From Ketobacter sp036337295 (GTDB taxonomy: Bacteria > Pseudomonadota > Gammaproteobacteria > Pseudomonadales > Ketobacteraceae), in contig JAYZEN010000012.1 of NCBI GenBank assembly GCA_036337295.1, forward strand, positions 1 to 64,000: a stretch of 64,000 nt of DNA, in the 5' to 3' direction. Below, piece by piece: positions 6,338 to 14,245 of this stretch; the first letter of the stretch is position 1; each line of letters starts with the position of its first letter. The notes below the pieces were generated by a model. It made no database searches, was not told where the DNA came from, and saw nothing but the letters and a program-made list of their open reading frames with translations. Made by a program: the position numbers and the translations under genes.

Positions 6338-9019
6338 ATGTCCCAGCACGGTGGTGGACAGTCCGCGGCGGGCCGCAGCGTCCTGGCCAGCAATCATTTG
6401 GTGCGACCCCAGCTCATCGACCTGGTGAACCGGGCCGAGGATTATTCCCTCACGGTGTTACTGGCCCCCGCCGGGTCCGGTAAGTCCACCCTGCTGCGGC
6501 AGTGGCTGCGCTCCGGGCGCCAGTCGTCCCGCTTTGCGGTGCTGAACCTGGAACCCGCTCATAATGCCCCGGCGCCTTTTTTTGCCGCCCTGATCAAGGC
6601 CATCAAGCAGAGCTGCAAGCACTTCGACGCCTATTACCTGAACCAGATCAACGACCGCGTGGCCTTTTCCGTGGAGGCGGTGACGGAATCCCTGGTGCTG
6701 GGGCTGGAGCGGGTGCAGGAGCCGCTGTTTGTGGTGCTGGACGATTACCAGCAAATTCAGGATGAGAACATCCACCATACCCTGTCCCAGGTGATTTTCA
6801 GTCTGCCGCCCCACATCCATTTTGTGGTGGCCTCCCGCAATCATCCGCCGCTGCAGTTGAGCAAACTGAAACTGGAGGACAGCCTGCTCAGCATCGACGC
6901 CAATGACCTGAGATGGGATATGGAATCCCTGCAAAGCTGGTTCTGTTCGGTGGGGTTGGATACCGGGGACACGTCATTCATGCGCGCGTTGCTGGACTGG
7001 ACCGAGGGTTGGGTGGCCGGTATCAAGCTGTTGGCGCTGTCTCTCAAGGGTGGTGGTTCCGGGCAAACCGATCACATGGCGCGGGAAAGCAAAAGCCCCG
7101 AGGTGCTGCAGTACTTTGCCGATTCGGTGTTGCAGCAGCAACCGGACCACATTCGTAATTTCCTCATCAAAAGCGCCTGCCTGGAAACCCTGGACGCGGC
7201 CCTGTGCAACGATGTGTTGCAGATTGGGGATGCCCAGCGTTGCATCGACTACCTGCTGGAAAATCACGTCTTTCTACACCCGTTGGATGGGCAGGGGGAG
7301 GTGTACCGTTATCATTCCATTTTTCGTGAGTTCCTGTTGCACCGGTTGAAAGCGGATTTCCCGCAGGAAATGGATTCCCTGATCCGGCGCGCCGCGTCCA
7401 CCCGTTTGCAGCGACGGGAATGGGAGCCGGCATTGCAGTTGCTGGCCGACATCAATGATGGGGAAGCGTTGGAAAGCGCCATCGTCCGTTGCAGTGACGA
7501 GTGGATCAAAAGCGGTGAATTCACCCGCCTGATCGAGTGGATCAACCGGCTGCCGGAAGAACGCATGATCAATCAGAGTGAACTGGTGTATCCGCTCATC
7601 ACGGCGCTGATTTTTTATCGGCGTTTCAATCAGGCCAACTATTACATTGAGCTGGTGCAGGAACTCAATCGACGTGGCGAGATGCAGGGGCGTTATGCGC
7701 ACGACGATTCGTTGCCCTTCCTGCTGAATGTGTTGGAGCTGTTTCACAGCGATACGGATTTTCGCCACAACGATATTTACCGGCTGCCCAACCAGAAAAA
7801 TGTGCAGCACCATGTGCGCCTGTTCTACAGCCCCATGCGGGCTTACTACCATTTGTTGAACGCGGATTTTGCCACCGCCGTGGCGGAGGCCCATCGCGCC
7901 CGCGACATTCTGCGCATCTCCGGCCAGAACTTTTTGCGCAGTTTTGCCGATCAGGTGCTGGTGCTGGCGGAGCGGGCCCAGGGCAATATGATGGTGGCAG
8001 TGCAATTGGCGGAAGAGGCGTTCCGTTCTGTCAGCGATCGGCCGTACACCCTGGAGTGGGTGAATCTGGCGACGCCGGTGGCCTTGATCCGTTATGAACA
8101 GAATCGCCTGGAGGAAGCGGAAAAGCTGCTGCGGGAAGTGGTGCCCCTGGTGTCCAGTGCCTGTGCCACGGAAGTGATTACCGCCAGTTATTGTGCGCTG
8201 GCCCGGTTGGCGTTTATTCGCGGTAACGATGTGGAAGCCCGGCGCTTGCTGAATTACTTATCCCGCGTGCTGGTGCATGGGGATTACGAACGCTTCAACA
8301 CCCAGTTGTGCCTGGAGTGGACGCTGTACGCCCGCACCCACGGCGATCTGGAAACCATCTACCGGGTACAGCAGGAGTATCAACTGGAAGCCAAACAGAA
8401 AGCCGGCTACTGGAGCGAGGATTGCGGGTTCGATGAAGGTCGTGACCGGCTGGGGATTTCCCGGGTGATTTTTTTGTCCATGCTGAAAAAATTTGACGCC
8501 GCCGAGCGACTGGTGAATCAATTGATCCACACCGCTGAACAATACGGTTGTGTGCCCAGGGTGGTGGTGGGGCGCATGAACCGGGCGGTGGTTTATGCGC
8601 ACCAGGAGCGGCAGGAGGAGGCCCTGCAGGAAGTGCGCGCCACCCTCAAATACGGTGGCCTGGCCTGCTTCAACCGCACCGTGTTTGATGAGGCGCCGGG
8701 CAGTGCCGCGTTGCTGATGCAGGCGGTGCAGAGCAATGTGTTGCAGCCGCTGCCGGAACTGTATCGCCTGATGTTCCAGGACCTGCTGCAACATGATGAC
8801 CAGCAGCAGATGCATCGCTTTGTGGTGGAGCCGCTCACCGACAAGGAGAAGGAAGTGCTGAACCTGTTGCAGTCCGGACTGCGTAACAAGGATGTGGCGG
8901 CCCGTGCCAACATCTCCCTCACCACCACCAAGTGGCATCTCAAAAATGTCTACGCCAAGTTAAACGTCAGTAACCGTACCGAAGCCGTGGCCAAAGCCCG
9001 GGAAATGAACCTGTTATAG
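6338..9019 (+). CDS. MalT-like LuxR-family transcriptional regulator (LAL type)
   Basis: An 893-residue cytoplasmic regulator of the large ATP-binding LuxR class. Walker A APAGSGKST is at residues 43-51 and a Walker B-like LFVVLDDYQ at about residue 130. They are followed by a winged-helix segment and a long helical repeat region (about 340-800) like the sensor part of MalT. The C-terminal LuxR helix-turn-helix is clear: PLTDKEKEVLNLL, then KDVAARANIS and VKWHLKNVYAKL-type residues. Family members bind an inducer plus ATP, oligomerise and activate nearby operons. It is divergent from the di-haem cytochrome gene, which is the most likely target (inference). AAGGTG serves as ribosome binding site. 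Confidence 0.9.
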   Translation: MSQHGGGQSAAGRSVLASNHLVRPQLIDLVNRAEDYSLTVLLAPAGSGKSTLLRQWLRSGRQSSRFAVLNLEPAHNAPAPFFAALIKAIKQSCKHFDAYYLNQINDRVAFSVEAVTESLVLGLERVQEPLFVVLDDYQQIQDENIHHTLSQVIFSLPPHIHFVVASRNHPPLQLSKLKLEDSLLSIDANDLRWDMESLQSWFCSVGLDTGDTSFMRALLDWTEGWVAGIKLLALSLKGGGSGQTDHMARESKSPEVLQYFADSVLQQQPDHIRNFLIKSACLETLDAALCNDVLQIGDAQRCIDYLLENHVFLHPLDGQGEVYRYHSIFREFLLHRLKADFPQEMDSLIRRAASTRLQRREWEPALQLLADINDGEALESAIVRCSDEWIKSGEFTRLIEWINRLPEERMINQSELVYPLITALIFYRRFNQANYYIELVQELNRRGEMQGRYAHDDSLPFLLNVLELFHSDTDFRHNDIYRLPNQKNVQHHVRLFYSPMRAYYHLLNADFATAVAEAHRARDILRISGQNFLRSFADQVLVLAERAQGNMMVAVQLAEEAFRSVSDRPYTLEWVNLATPVALIRYEQNRLEEAEKLLREVVPLVSSACATEVITASYCALARLAFIRGNDVEARRLLNYLSRVLVHGDYERFNTQLCLEWTLYARTHGDLETIYRVQQEYQLEAKQKAGYWSEDCGFDEGRDRLGISRVIFLSMLKKFDAAERLVNQLIHTAEQYGCVPRVVVGRMNRAVVYAHQERQEEALQEVRATLKYGGLACFNRTVFDEAPGSAALLMQAVQSNVLQPLPELYRLMFQDLLQHDDQQQMHRFVVEPLTDKEKEVLNLLQSGLRNKDVAARANISLTTTKWHLKNVYAKLNVSNRTEAVAKAREMNLL

Positions 9020-9102
9020 GTTGAATGGCGGGTAGACGCGCTGGAGATCGAATCGGCGACTTGCTATGCTCTAGGGTTCGATTTCCTGACTGATACGCGA
9101 TC

Positions 9103-9465
9103 ATGAGCATCCCATTGGAGTTTGATGAGGAAACTGCCCTGGCGGCGGCAGCGGCCCTGCAGCAGGTGTTGGAGCAGCGCACTCACAAGCGTAAATATCT
9201 GGGGCAGGTGTATACGGTGCCCGGTAAGCTGGGTGAGGCCCTGAATTTGCCCACCATTGTGTCCCGTTTGGGGAGTAAGGTGGCGCGGCGGCGTCAGGCC
9301 GGGTTGGAGGCGTTCGAAGAGCTGTGGGCGACGCTGTCGGTGGCGACTCAGCATAAGGTGCTGGAAGCCATCGAATGGTATGATCCGGAGCAATTGAATT
9401 GGGATGACAAGCGTTCCAATCGGCGGCCGGCTCCCTCCCGCAAGACTGAAGAAGGTCAGGACTGA
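9103..9465 (+). CDS. Hypothetical protein, 120 aa
   Basis: A small, highly charged soluble protein with Ala-rich helical N-terminus and a basic middle (KVARRRQ). No known domain is recognised. It begins 83 bases after the LuxR-type gene and runs the same way, so it may be cotranscribed. Its last 10 bases overlap the 3' end of the convergent anti-sigma gene. No strong ribosome binding site is visible. Confidence 0.6.
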   Translation: MSIPLEFDEETALAAAAALQQVLEQRTHKRKYLGQVYTVPGKLGEALNLPTIVSRLGSKVARRRQAGLEAFEELWATLSVATQHKVLEAIEWYDPEQLNWDDKRSNRRPAPSRKTEEGQD

Positions 9466-9695
9466 TCCGGTGCAGACGTCTTCACGCGCTGCATCACCTG
9501 TTCGATGTCCTGGTCAGAGGCGCGTAACGGGCCGCGCCGGCGCAGAAAATCCCGGGTAAGGTGCACGTGGGCGACGAACCTGCGGCATTTCGCACAGACG
9601 AACAAATGCAGCCGGAACATCAGACGTCGCCACCAGCTGAGATTCTGGTCGATGTAGTCACTGGCTTCGTGTGCCACGTCTCTGCAATTCAGCAT
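9456..9695 (-). CDS. Anti-sigma factor, zinc-finger (ZAS/HC2) type
   Basis: A 79-residue protein with the zinc-binding anti-sigma pattern: Cys4 near the start, then HLFVCAKC (HxxxCxxC) at about residues 30-37. Such domains clamp an ECF sigma factor in the cytoplasm and release it on a redox or envelope signal. No transmembrane segment follows, so it would be a soluble, possibly redox-sensing, anti-sigma. Its ATG lies inside the last codons of the sigma gene (7-base overlap), which argues for translational coupling and 1:1 production. Confidence 0.8.
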   Translation of the reverse strand: MLNCRDVAHEASDYIDQNLSWWRRLMFRLHLFVCAKCRRFVAHVHLTRDFLRRRGPLRASDQDIEQVMQRVKTSAPDQS

Positions 9696-10309
9696 TCACC
9701 GGTTTCCTGATAACGATCAATTACTTGCATTAGCTTCATGCGGGCACGATGGAGCAGCACCCTCACATAAGACTCGGTTACTTCAAGAATATTACAGATT
9801 TCCGCCAGCGCCTGCTGTTCGATGTCCCGCAGGATGAAGACGGCTCGCTGCTGGGGCGGCAGAATCGATACCGTGTGATCAATGCATTTCTGCAGGTGTT
9901 TCTCTTCCAGCAGTTGGTCCGGCGAATCCATGTGCCAGTCCGGCGGTGGCACTTTCCAATGGCCGCCAAAGCGAAAAAAACGATCCGGGCCCAGGTAATC
10001 CCCGCTGCCTTCCGGGTTGAAATCCTCCAGGGCCACGAGGCGTTTTTCCTTGCGCAGGCGGGATTTGGCTTCATTGCTGACGATGGTGAAAAGCCAGGTT
10101 TTGACGGAGGAGCGGCCCTCGAATTTGGGCAGGTTGCGATAGGCTGACACCCAGGCCTCCTGCACCACTTCCTCCGCCAGGCTGTCCCCCACGATGGCCC
10201 GGGCCACGGAGACCATGGGGCGATGCAACTGGCTGACCAGCGCTTCGAAGGCCTGGTGATCCTGTTGCCGCAGGCGTTCCTGATCAATGCTGTCGATGGA
10301 ATCCGTCAT
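9689..10309 (-). CDS. ECF-type RNA polymerase sigma factor
   Basis: A 206-residue sigma factor. Region 2 is visible as HRPMVSVARAIVGD, the stretch AEEVVQEAWVSAYRNLPKF, and SSVKTWLFTIVSNEAKSRLR. Region 4 has LPPQQRAVFILRDIE followed by the helix-turn-helix LAEICNILEVTESYVRVLLHRAR. An insert of about 40 residues links the two. It is preceded by a strong GGGAAGGA ribosome binding site. With the overlapping anti-sigma gene it forms a two-gene stress-response module; the regulon is unknown. Confidence 0.92.
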   Translation of the reverse strand: MTDSIDSIDQERLRQQDHQAFEALVSQLHRPMVSVARAIVGDSLAEEVVQEAWVSAYRNLPKFEGRSSVKTWLFTIVSNEAKSRLRKEKRLVALEDFNPEGSGDYLGPDRFFRFGGHWKVPPPDWHMDSPDQLLEEKHLQKCIDHTVSILPPQQRAVFILRDIEQQALAEICNILEVTESYVRVLLHRARMKLMQVIDRYQETGEC

Positions 10310-10628
10310 GTCCTTCCCGGAGCACGCTTACTGAAATGATTGTGAGCGGAATCATACACATGGGTGTGGAACGAGGCAAAGCGGAAATGGTTGAGCGGGT
10401 CGAACACACGCCGGGTTCCCCAACCCGACGTGTGCGATCCCAAAGTACAGCAAGAGTCGGCTGTAGAGAAGGTGTGAAATGGAATCACTGTGTTTATCAA
10501 AGCAAGTGTGATGCCAAGATCAAAATCTGCGAAAATCCCGGAAAACCGGTTTTTCTGAGCCATCAGAACCCTTTATCTGCTTCAAGTTAACGCCGAGTGC
10601 GCCTTGTTGCTTTAGTTTGGTGCAAAAT
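10310..10628. other. 319-base intergenic region upstream of the sigma factor
   Basis: Open frames here on both strands lack ribosome binding sites and recognisable products. The notable element is the hairpin at 10405-10434. The region should contain the sigma-factor promoter, but I could not fix its boxes. Confidence 0.5.
10405..10434. promoter_or_regulatory. Strong inverted repeat upstream of the sigma operon
   Basis: CACACGCCGGGTT and AACCCGACGTGTG form a 13-bp arm with one mismatch around CCCC. There is no T run on either side, so it is not a simple terminator. It lies about 100 bases before the sigma ATG and could be an operator, a 5'-leader structure or a small RNA hairpin. Confidence 0.45.
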
Positions 10629-11141
10629 TTATTGGGTCATGTAATGGCTGCGAATCCAGGTTTGCTGAATCACCCAGGCGTCCACACTGGCCCGGTGACG
10701 GTGCTGTTCACTGCAGGCCAGCACTTCGTCGTGGATTTCATCCCACACCGCGAACTGGTCTTCGGTCATGATCAGTTCAATGGGGGAAAGCTGGAAGGTG
10801 GGCTCAATGTTGACGGCAAAGAACAGCGTCATCAGCCAGGGATGATCCACCACCCAGCCGTCGCTGTAGATCTGCTTGCCGTGTAAACGGCGGTTCAGTT
10901 CCAGCGCCACCTCCCTTGGATCGCGGCCCCGCTGCAATAGTTCCGCCCGGCTGATGCCGTGTGCGGCTTCGGCGGAGTCACTCCAATGGGTCCAGCTGGG
11001 AAAGGGTTTGATCAGGCTGCAATAGCGGGTTTCGGCGTCTGCAGCAAAGCCCACTTCGATCGGGTAACTGCCGTTGCCAAAGCCGGAGGCTTCAATATCA
11101 AGCACAATGGGTGGGTGTTCCCCATCATAAATCCGTTTCAT
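10629..11141 (-). CDS. DEDDh 3'-5' exonuclease domain protein
   Basis: A 170-residue single-domain protein of the DnaQ/RNase T fold. The three exonuclease motifs are present: DIEASG near residue 15 (ExoI), a SDGWVVDHPWL segment near 95 (ExoII), and HRASVDAW near 150 (ExoIII, His and Asp). The family removes nucleotides from 3' ends of DNA or RNA using two metal ions. The substrate is not predictable here. It stands alone, not beside a polymerase gene, so it is not the proofreading subunit of a replicase. Confidence 0.75.
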   Translation of the reverse strand: MKRIYDGEHPPIVLDIEASGFGNGSYPIEVGFAADAETRYCSLIKPFPSWTHWSDSAEAAHGISRAELLQRGRDPREVALELNRRLHGKQIYSDGWVVDHPWLMTLFFAVNIEPTFQLSPIELIMTEDQFAVWDEIHDEVLACSEQHRHRASVDAWVIQQTWIRSHYMTQ

Positions 11142-11326
11142 GTTGCCCGGTGAATCCTGTTTTATTATTGTGCGGCAGCACTGCTCAAGCGCAAGATAGC
11201 GCGATGTGTTTGCGTGGCTATGTAGCCAAGCGTATTTAACTAAGGTTATATAATTAAGGGTATATAACTAAAAATAGCCTAAGCACGTTAAATGCCATAA
11301 TAATTTTTGAATATAGGGAATAAGGT

Positions 11327-11668
11327 ATGCGGATGCAGAGTAAATGGCAGAGCAAATGGATGCTGTTTCTGGTGGCCCTGTGTTGGGCACTGCCCCTCAG
11401 AGCGGAGGTGAAATGCTTCCCGGAGCGGATCAAATCCCTGGAAGTGGCCAAAGGGGGTGACCTGTTTTACAGCACGGTGTCCGGTATGCGGCGCAAGCTC
11501 ACCCATATGTCTCAGTACGAAGCCACCGCCATGCTGAACATCCTGCGGGATTCCATGGGCACCGACCACATCATCCAGGTGATCTATCCGGATGGCTACG
11601 ACTGCAAAAAGCCGGATCTCAGTGTGCCGGCTGAGCGACTGAAGATGCAGGCACCGGCGGTGCGCTGA
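11327..11668 (+). CDS. Small exported hypothetical protein
   Basis: A 113-residue protein with a signal peptide (basic start, then MLFLVALCWALPLRA ending near residue 26). The mature part is about 85 residues and holds two cysteines (KCFPE and YDCKK) that could pair in the periplasm. AAGG lies just before the ATG. No family is recognised. The upstream 180 bases are AT-rich and probably hold its promoter. Confidence 0.65.
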   Translation: MRMQSKWQSKWMLFLVALCWALPLRAEVKCFPERIKSLEVAKGGDLFYSTVSGMRRKLTHMSQYEATAMLNILRDSMGTDHIIQVIYPDGYDCKKPDLSVPAERLKMQAPAVR

Positions 11669-11775
11669 ACAGGTTGTTTGGGGTTGTTTTTGGGCAAGTT
11701 CCGGCCATGGGGTTTGCATCGCAGCGAATGCTGGACCACTCTCCTTAGTAACCATCGTGTGCTTTGAGGTGCCCC

Positions 11776-13101
11776 TTGAACATCCCTGTGAACTACCCCT
11801 CCACCGCCCGTGCCTGGGTGACCGTGGCGATTCTCATGCTGGCCTATGTGCTGTCCTTCATCGATCGTCAGATTCTTAACCTGCTGGTAGGCCCTATCCG
11901 TCGGGATCTGGCGATATCCGATACCCAGATGAGCCTGCTGATGGGGTTCTCCTTTGCGTTGTTCTACACCCTGTGCGGTATTCCTCTGGGGCGCATGGCG
12001 GACCGTCGCAGCCGCCGCGGGCTGATCGCCGCCGGGGTGCTGGTGTGGAGTACCATGACCGCGGCCTGTGGCCTGGCCAAGCACTATTGGCACTTCCTGT
12101 TCGCCCGGGTGGGCGTGGGCGCCGGCGAGGCGGCCCTGTCTCCGGCGGCCTATTCCCTGATTGCCGACAGCTTTCCCCCCCATCAGCGGGCCACTGCCAT
12201 CAGTGTGTACTCCATGGGGATTTATGTGGGGTCTGGTATGGCCTTCCTGCTGGGTGGGCTGGTGATTCATTTTGCTTCTGCCCAGGGGGATATGGTGTTG
12301 CCGGTCATTGGCACCATTCGCCCCTGGCAATCGATCTTCCTTATGCTGGGGGCGGCGGGCGTCATGTTCTGCCTGGTGCTGCTGCTGTTGAAGGAACCCC
12401 AGAGGCAGGGTGCCGGGGCCGGGGTGGATGTGTCCTTCGGTGAAGTGATGGCCTACATCCGCAAGAACCGCAAAACCGTGCTGTTGCACAACCTGAGCTT
12501 TGCCTGCGTGGCGTTCTGCGCGTATGGGGCCGCGTCCTGGGTGCCGGCTTTTTTCATGCGGACCCATAGCCTGGATGCCTCGGAAGTGGGCTACATCTAT
12601 GGCCTGCTGATTGGCATTTTTGGCTCCCTGGGCATCATCGTCGGTGGTCGCCTGTCGGACTGGCTCACCGCCCGTGGCTACCAGGATGCCCCGATGCGGG
12701 TGGGCCTGATTGCCTGTGCCCTGGCGTTGCCATCCTTCGCCTGTTACGCCGTGGACGACCTGCGGCTGGCCATTGTGGGGGTGGGCGTGGGGTGTTTTAC
12801 CCTGGCGATGCCGTTCGGGGTGGCGCCGGCGGCGATTCAGGAGATCATGCCCAACCCCATGCGCGGCCAGGCGTCCGCCATGTACCTGTTCGTGGTCACC
12901 ATCATCGGATTGGGGGTGGGCCCCACGGCGGTGGCGCTGCTGACGGACTATGTGTTCCGCGATGACCAGGCCCTGCGTTATTCCCTGCTGATCATCAGTG
13001 TGCTGGCCACTGTGGTGGCGATCCTGCTGCTCGTCGCTTCCCTGCGCCCTTATCGGGAGAGTGTGGCTCGGGTGCGGGAGTGGGGTGCGGCCGCGGTCTA
13101 G
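11776..13101 (+). CDS. MFS transporter, spinster-like
   Basis: An inner-membrane carrier of about 441 residues with twelve predicted membrane spans. The major-facilitator loop motif is seen as GRMADRRSRRG after helix 2, and the first helix carries SFIDRQILNLLVGPI, typical of spinster-like/organic anion MFS carriers. A TTG start at 11776 is preferred because GAGG lies 6 nt upstream; the frame could also open at a TTG at 11764. The substrate cannot be predicted and no catabolic genes adjoin it. Confidence 0.85.
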   Translation: MNIPVNYPSTARAWVTVAILMLAYVLSFIDRQILNLLVGPIRRDLAISDTQMSLLMGFSFALFYTLCGIPLGRMADRRSRRGLIAAGVLVWSTMTAACGLAKHYWHFLFARVGVGAGEAALSPAAYSLIADSFPPHQRATAISVYSMGIYVGSGMAFLLGGLVIHFASAQGDMVLPVIGTIRPWQSIFLMLGAAGVMFCLVLLLLKEPQRQGAGAGVDVSFGEVMAYIRKNRKTVLLHNLSFACVAFCAYGAASWVPAFFMRTHSLDASEVGYIYGLLIGIFGSLGIIVGGRLSDWLTARGYQDAPMRVGLIACALALPSFACYAVDDLRLAIVGVGVGCFTLAMPFGVAPAAIQEIMPNPMRGQASAMYLFVVTIIGLGVGPTAVALLTDYVFRDDQALRYSLLIISVLATVVAILLLVASLRPYRESVARVREWGAAAV

Positions 13102-13275
13102 GCTGTACGCTATCCGACAATGTGATCCCGGGTGTCGGCTTTGGGCCGGCACCTGCCCGCCAAACGTTCTCGTCTGTCCAATAAAATCAACCGGTTAGTG
13201 TTGGTGCATGGCTTGCAAATGTCATCGCTTGCTATTGGTATGGGTCTCTGTTGAGAGACCGGGAGCAGGCCGGAC

Positions 13276-13710
13276 ATGTTCATACACCTTCGCAACTTTC
13301 CCCCATTGGACCCGTTTCCCGTGGCACTGGATGAGTGGCTGGGGCGTTGGGTGGCGGCCCAATCCCTGTCCGCTTCGGATCTGGACTGCGCCACCACCGT
13401 CATGCTCAAAATCCTGGACGGCAAGTGCAAGATGAAACCCCTGGAAAAAACGCTGATGACGGCGCTGTACGATCAAGTAAAGCATCGTGCCAGTGAGCAA
13501 ATGGGGGCGGACCTGCACGCTATGATCGCGCAGTACCGCGGTGAGTTGAGTGAGGCGGATAAAGAACGGGTCTATGAGTTGCGGGTGCTGGCGGAAACGC
13601 GGATTTCGCGGCCGGTGATGAAGGCGTTCAAGGCGCGCATTCGTGAGCAGGGCCTGTTCCGGTTGCCCCCGGATCTGCTGCAGTGGCTGGCAGAAGAGGA
13701 TTCCGAATGA
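13276..13710 (+). CDS. Hypothetical protein, 144 aa
   Basis: A soluble, mostly helical protein of unknown family. GGGAGCAGG lies upstream of the ATG. It carries no signal peptide or membrane span. The next gene starts 35 bases downstream on the same strand, so the two are likely an operon of unknown function. The C-terminal third is basic (RISRPVMKAFKARIREQG). Confidence 0.6.
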   Translation: MFIHLRNFPPLDPFPVALDEWLGRWVAAQSLSASDLDCATTVMLKILDGKCKMKPLEKTLMTALYDQVKHRASEQMGADLHAMIAQYRGELSEADKERVYELRVLAETRISRPVMKAFKARIREQGLFRLPPDLLQWLAEEDSE

Positions 13711-13744
13711 TTTTGAAAAAGGCGTCACACTTACGAGGACCATC

Positions 13745-14245
13745 ATGCAGATAAAAGATCTGTTTGACGATATGCCGCTCAGCACCGGGGTGGCGGACAT
13801 TCAGCTGCAGAAACTGTTGCGGGAACCACTGGATATTTGCAACGACTGGCAGCGTACGGAAAACCTGTTGCTGGAAGCACATCAGCGGATGCCGGAGAAA
13901 CTGGAAGTGTTGGTGGCGTTGTACAAGATGTACGCCTACTCCAACCGCTTTGATGAATCCCTGCAACGGATCAACCAGGTGTTGGTGATGAGCGCGTTGC
14001 AGGCGGGGTTTGCGGTGGACTGGCGGGCACAGGAACCGGGGCCGGACTGGTTGAACCTGAGTGGTGCCCGTCGGCTTTATGTGTACAGCATGAAGGCCAC
14101 GGGTTTTGTGCAGTTGCGCAAGGGCAATGTAGAGCAGGCCATGGCGGTGCTGTTGAAACTGCAGGCTTTGGACCCAGGGGATCAGGTGGGGGGCAGTGTG
14201 GTGTTGGAGATGGCTCAGCGCCTGGTGGAAGCGGATGCGGACTGA
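13745..14245 (+). CDS. TPR-like helical hypothetical protein
   Basis: A 166-residue protein; the ATG at 13745 is chosen because GAGGA lies 6 nt before it, although the frame is open from 13643. Helix pairs such as NLLLEAHQRMPEKLEVLVALYKMY and the later GNVEQAMAVLLKLQALDPGD have the spacing of tetratricopeptide repeats, so a protein-binding scaffold is likely. It follows an unknown gene in the same direction and overlaps the convergent cyclase gene by 31 bases at the 3' end. Confidence 0.65.
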   Translation: MQIKDLFDDMPLSTGVADIQLQKLLREPLDICNDWQRTENLLLEAHQRMPEKLEVLVALYKMYAYSNRFDESLQRINQVLVMSALQAGFAVDWRAQEPGPDWLNLSGARRLYVYSMKATGFVQLRKGNVEQAMAVLLKLQALDPGDQVGGSVVLEMAQRLVEADAD

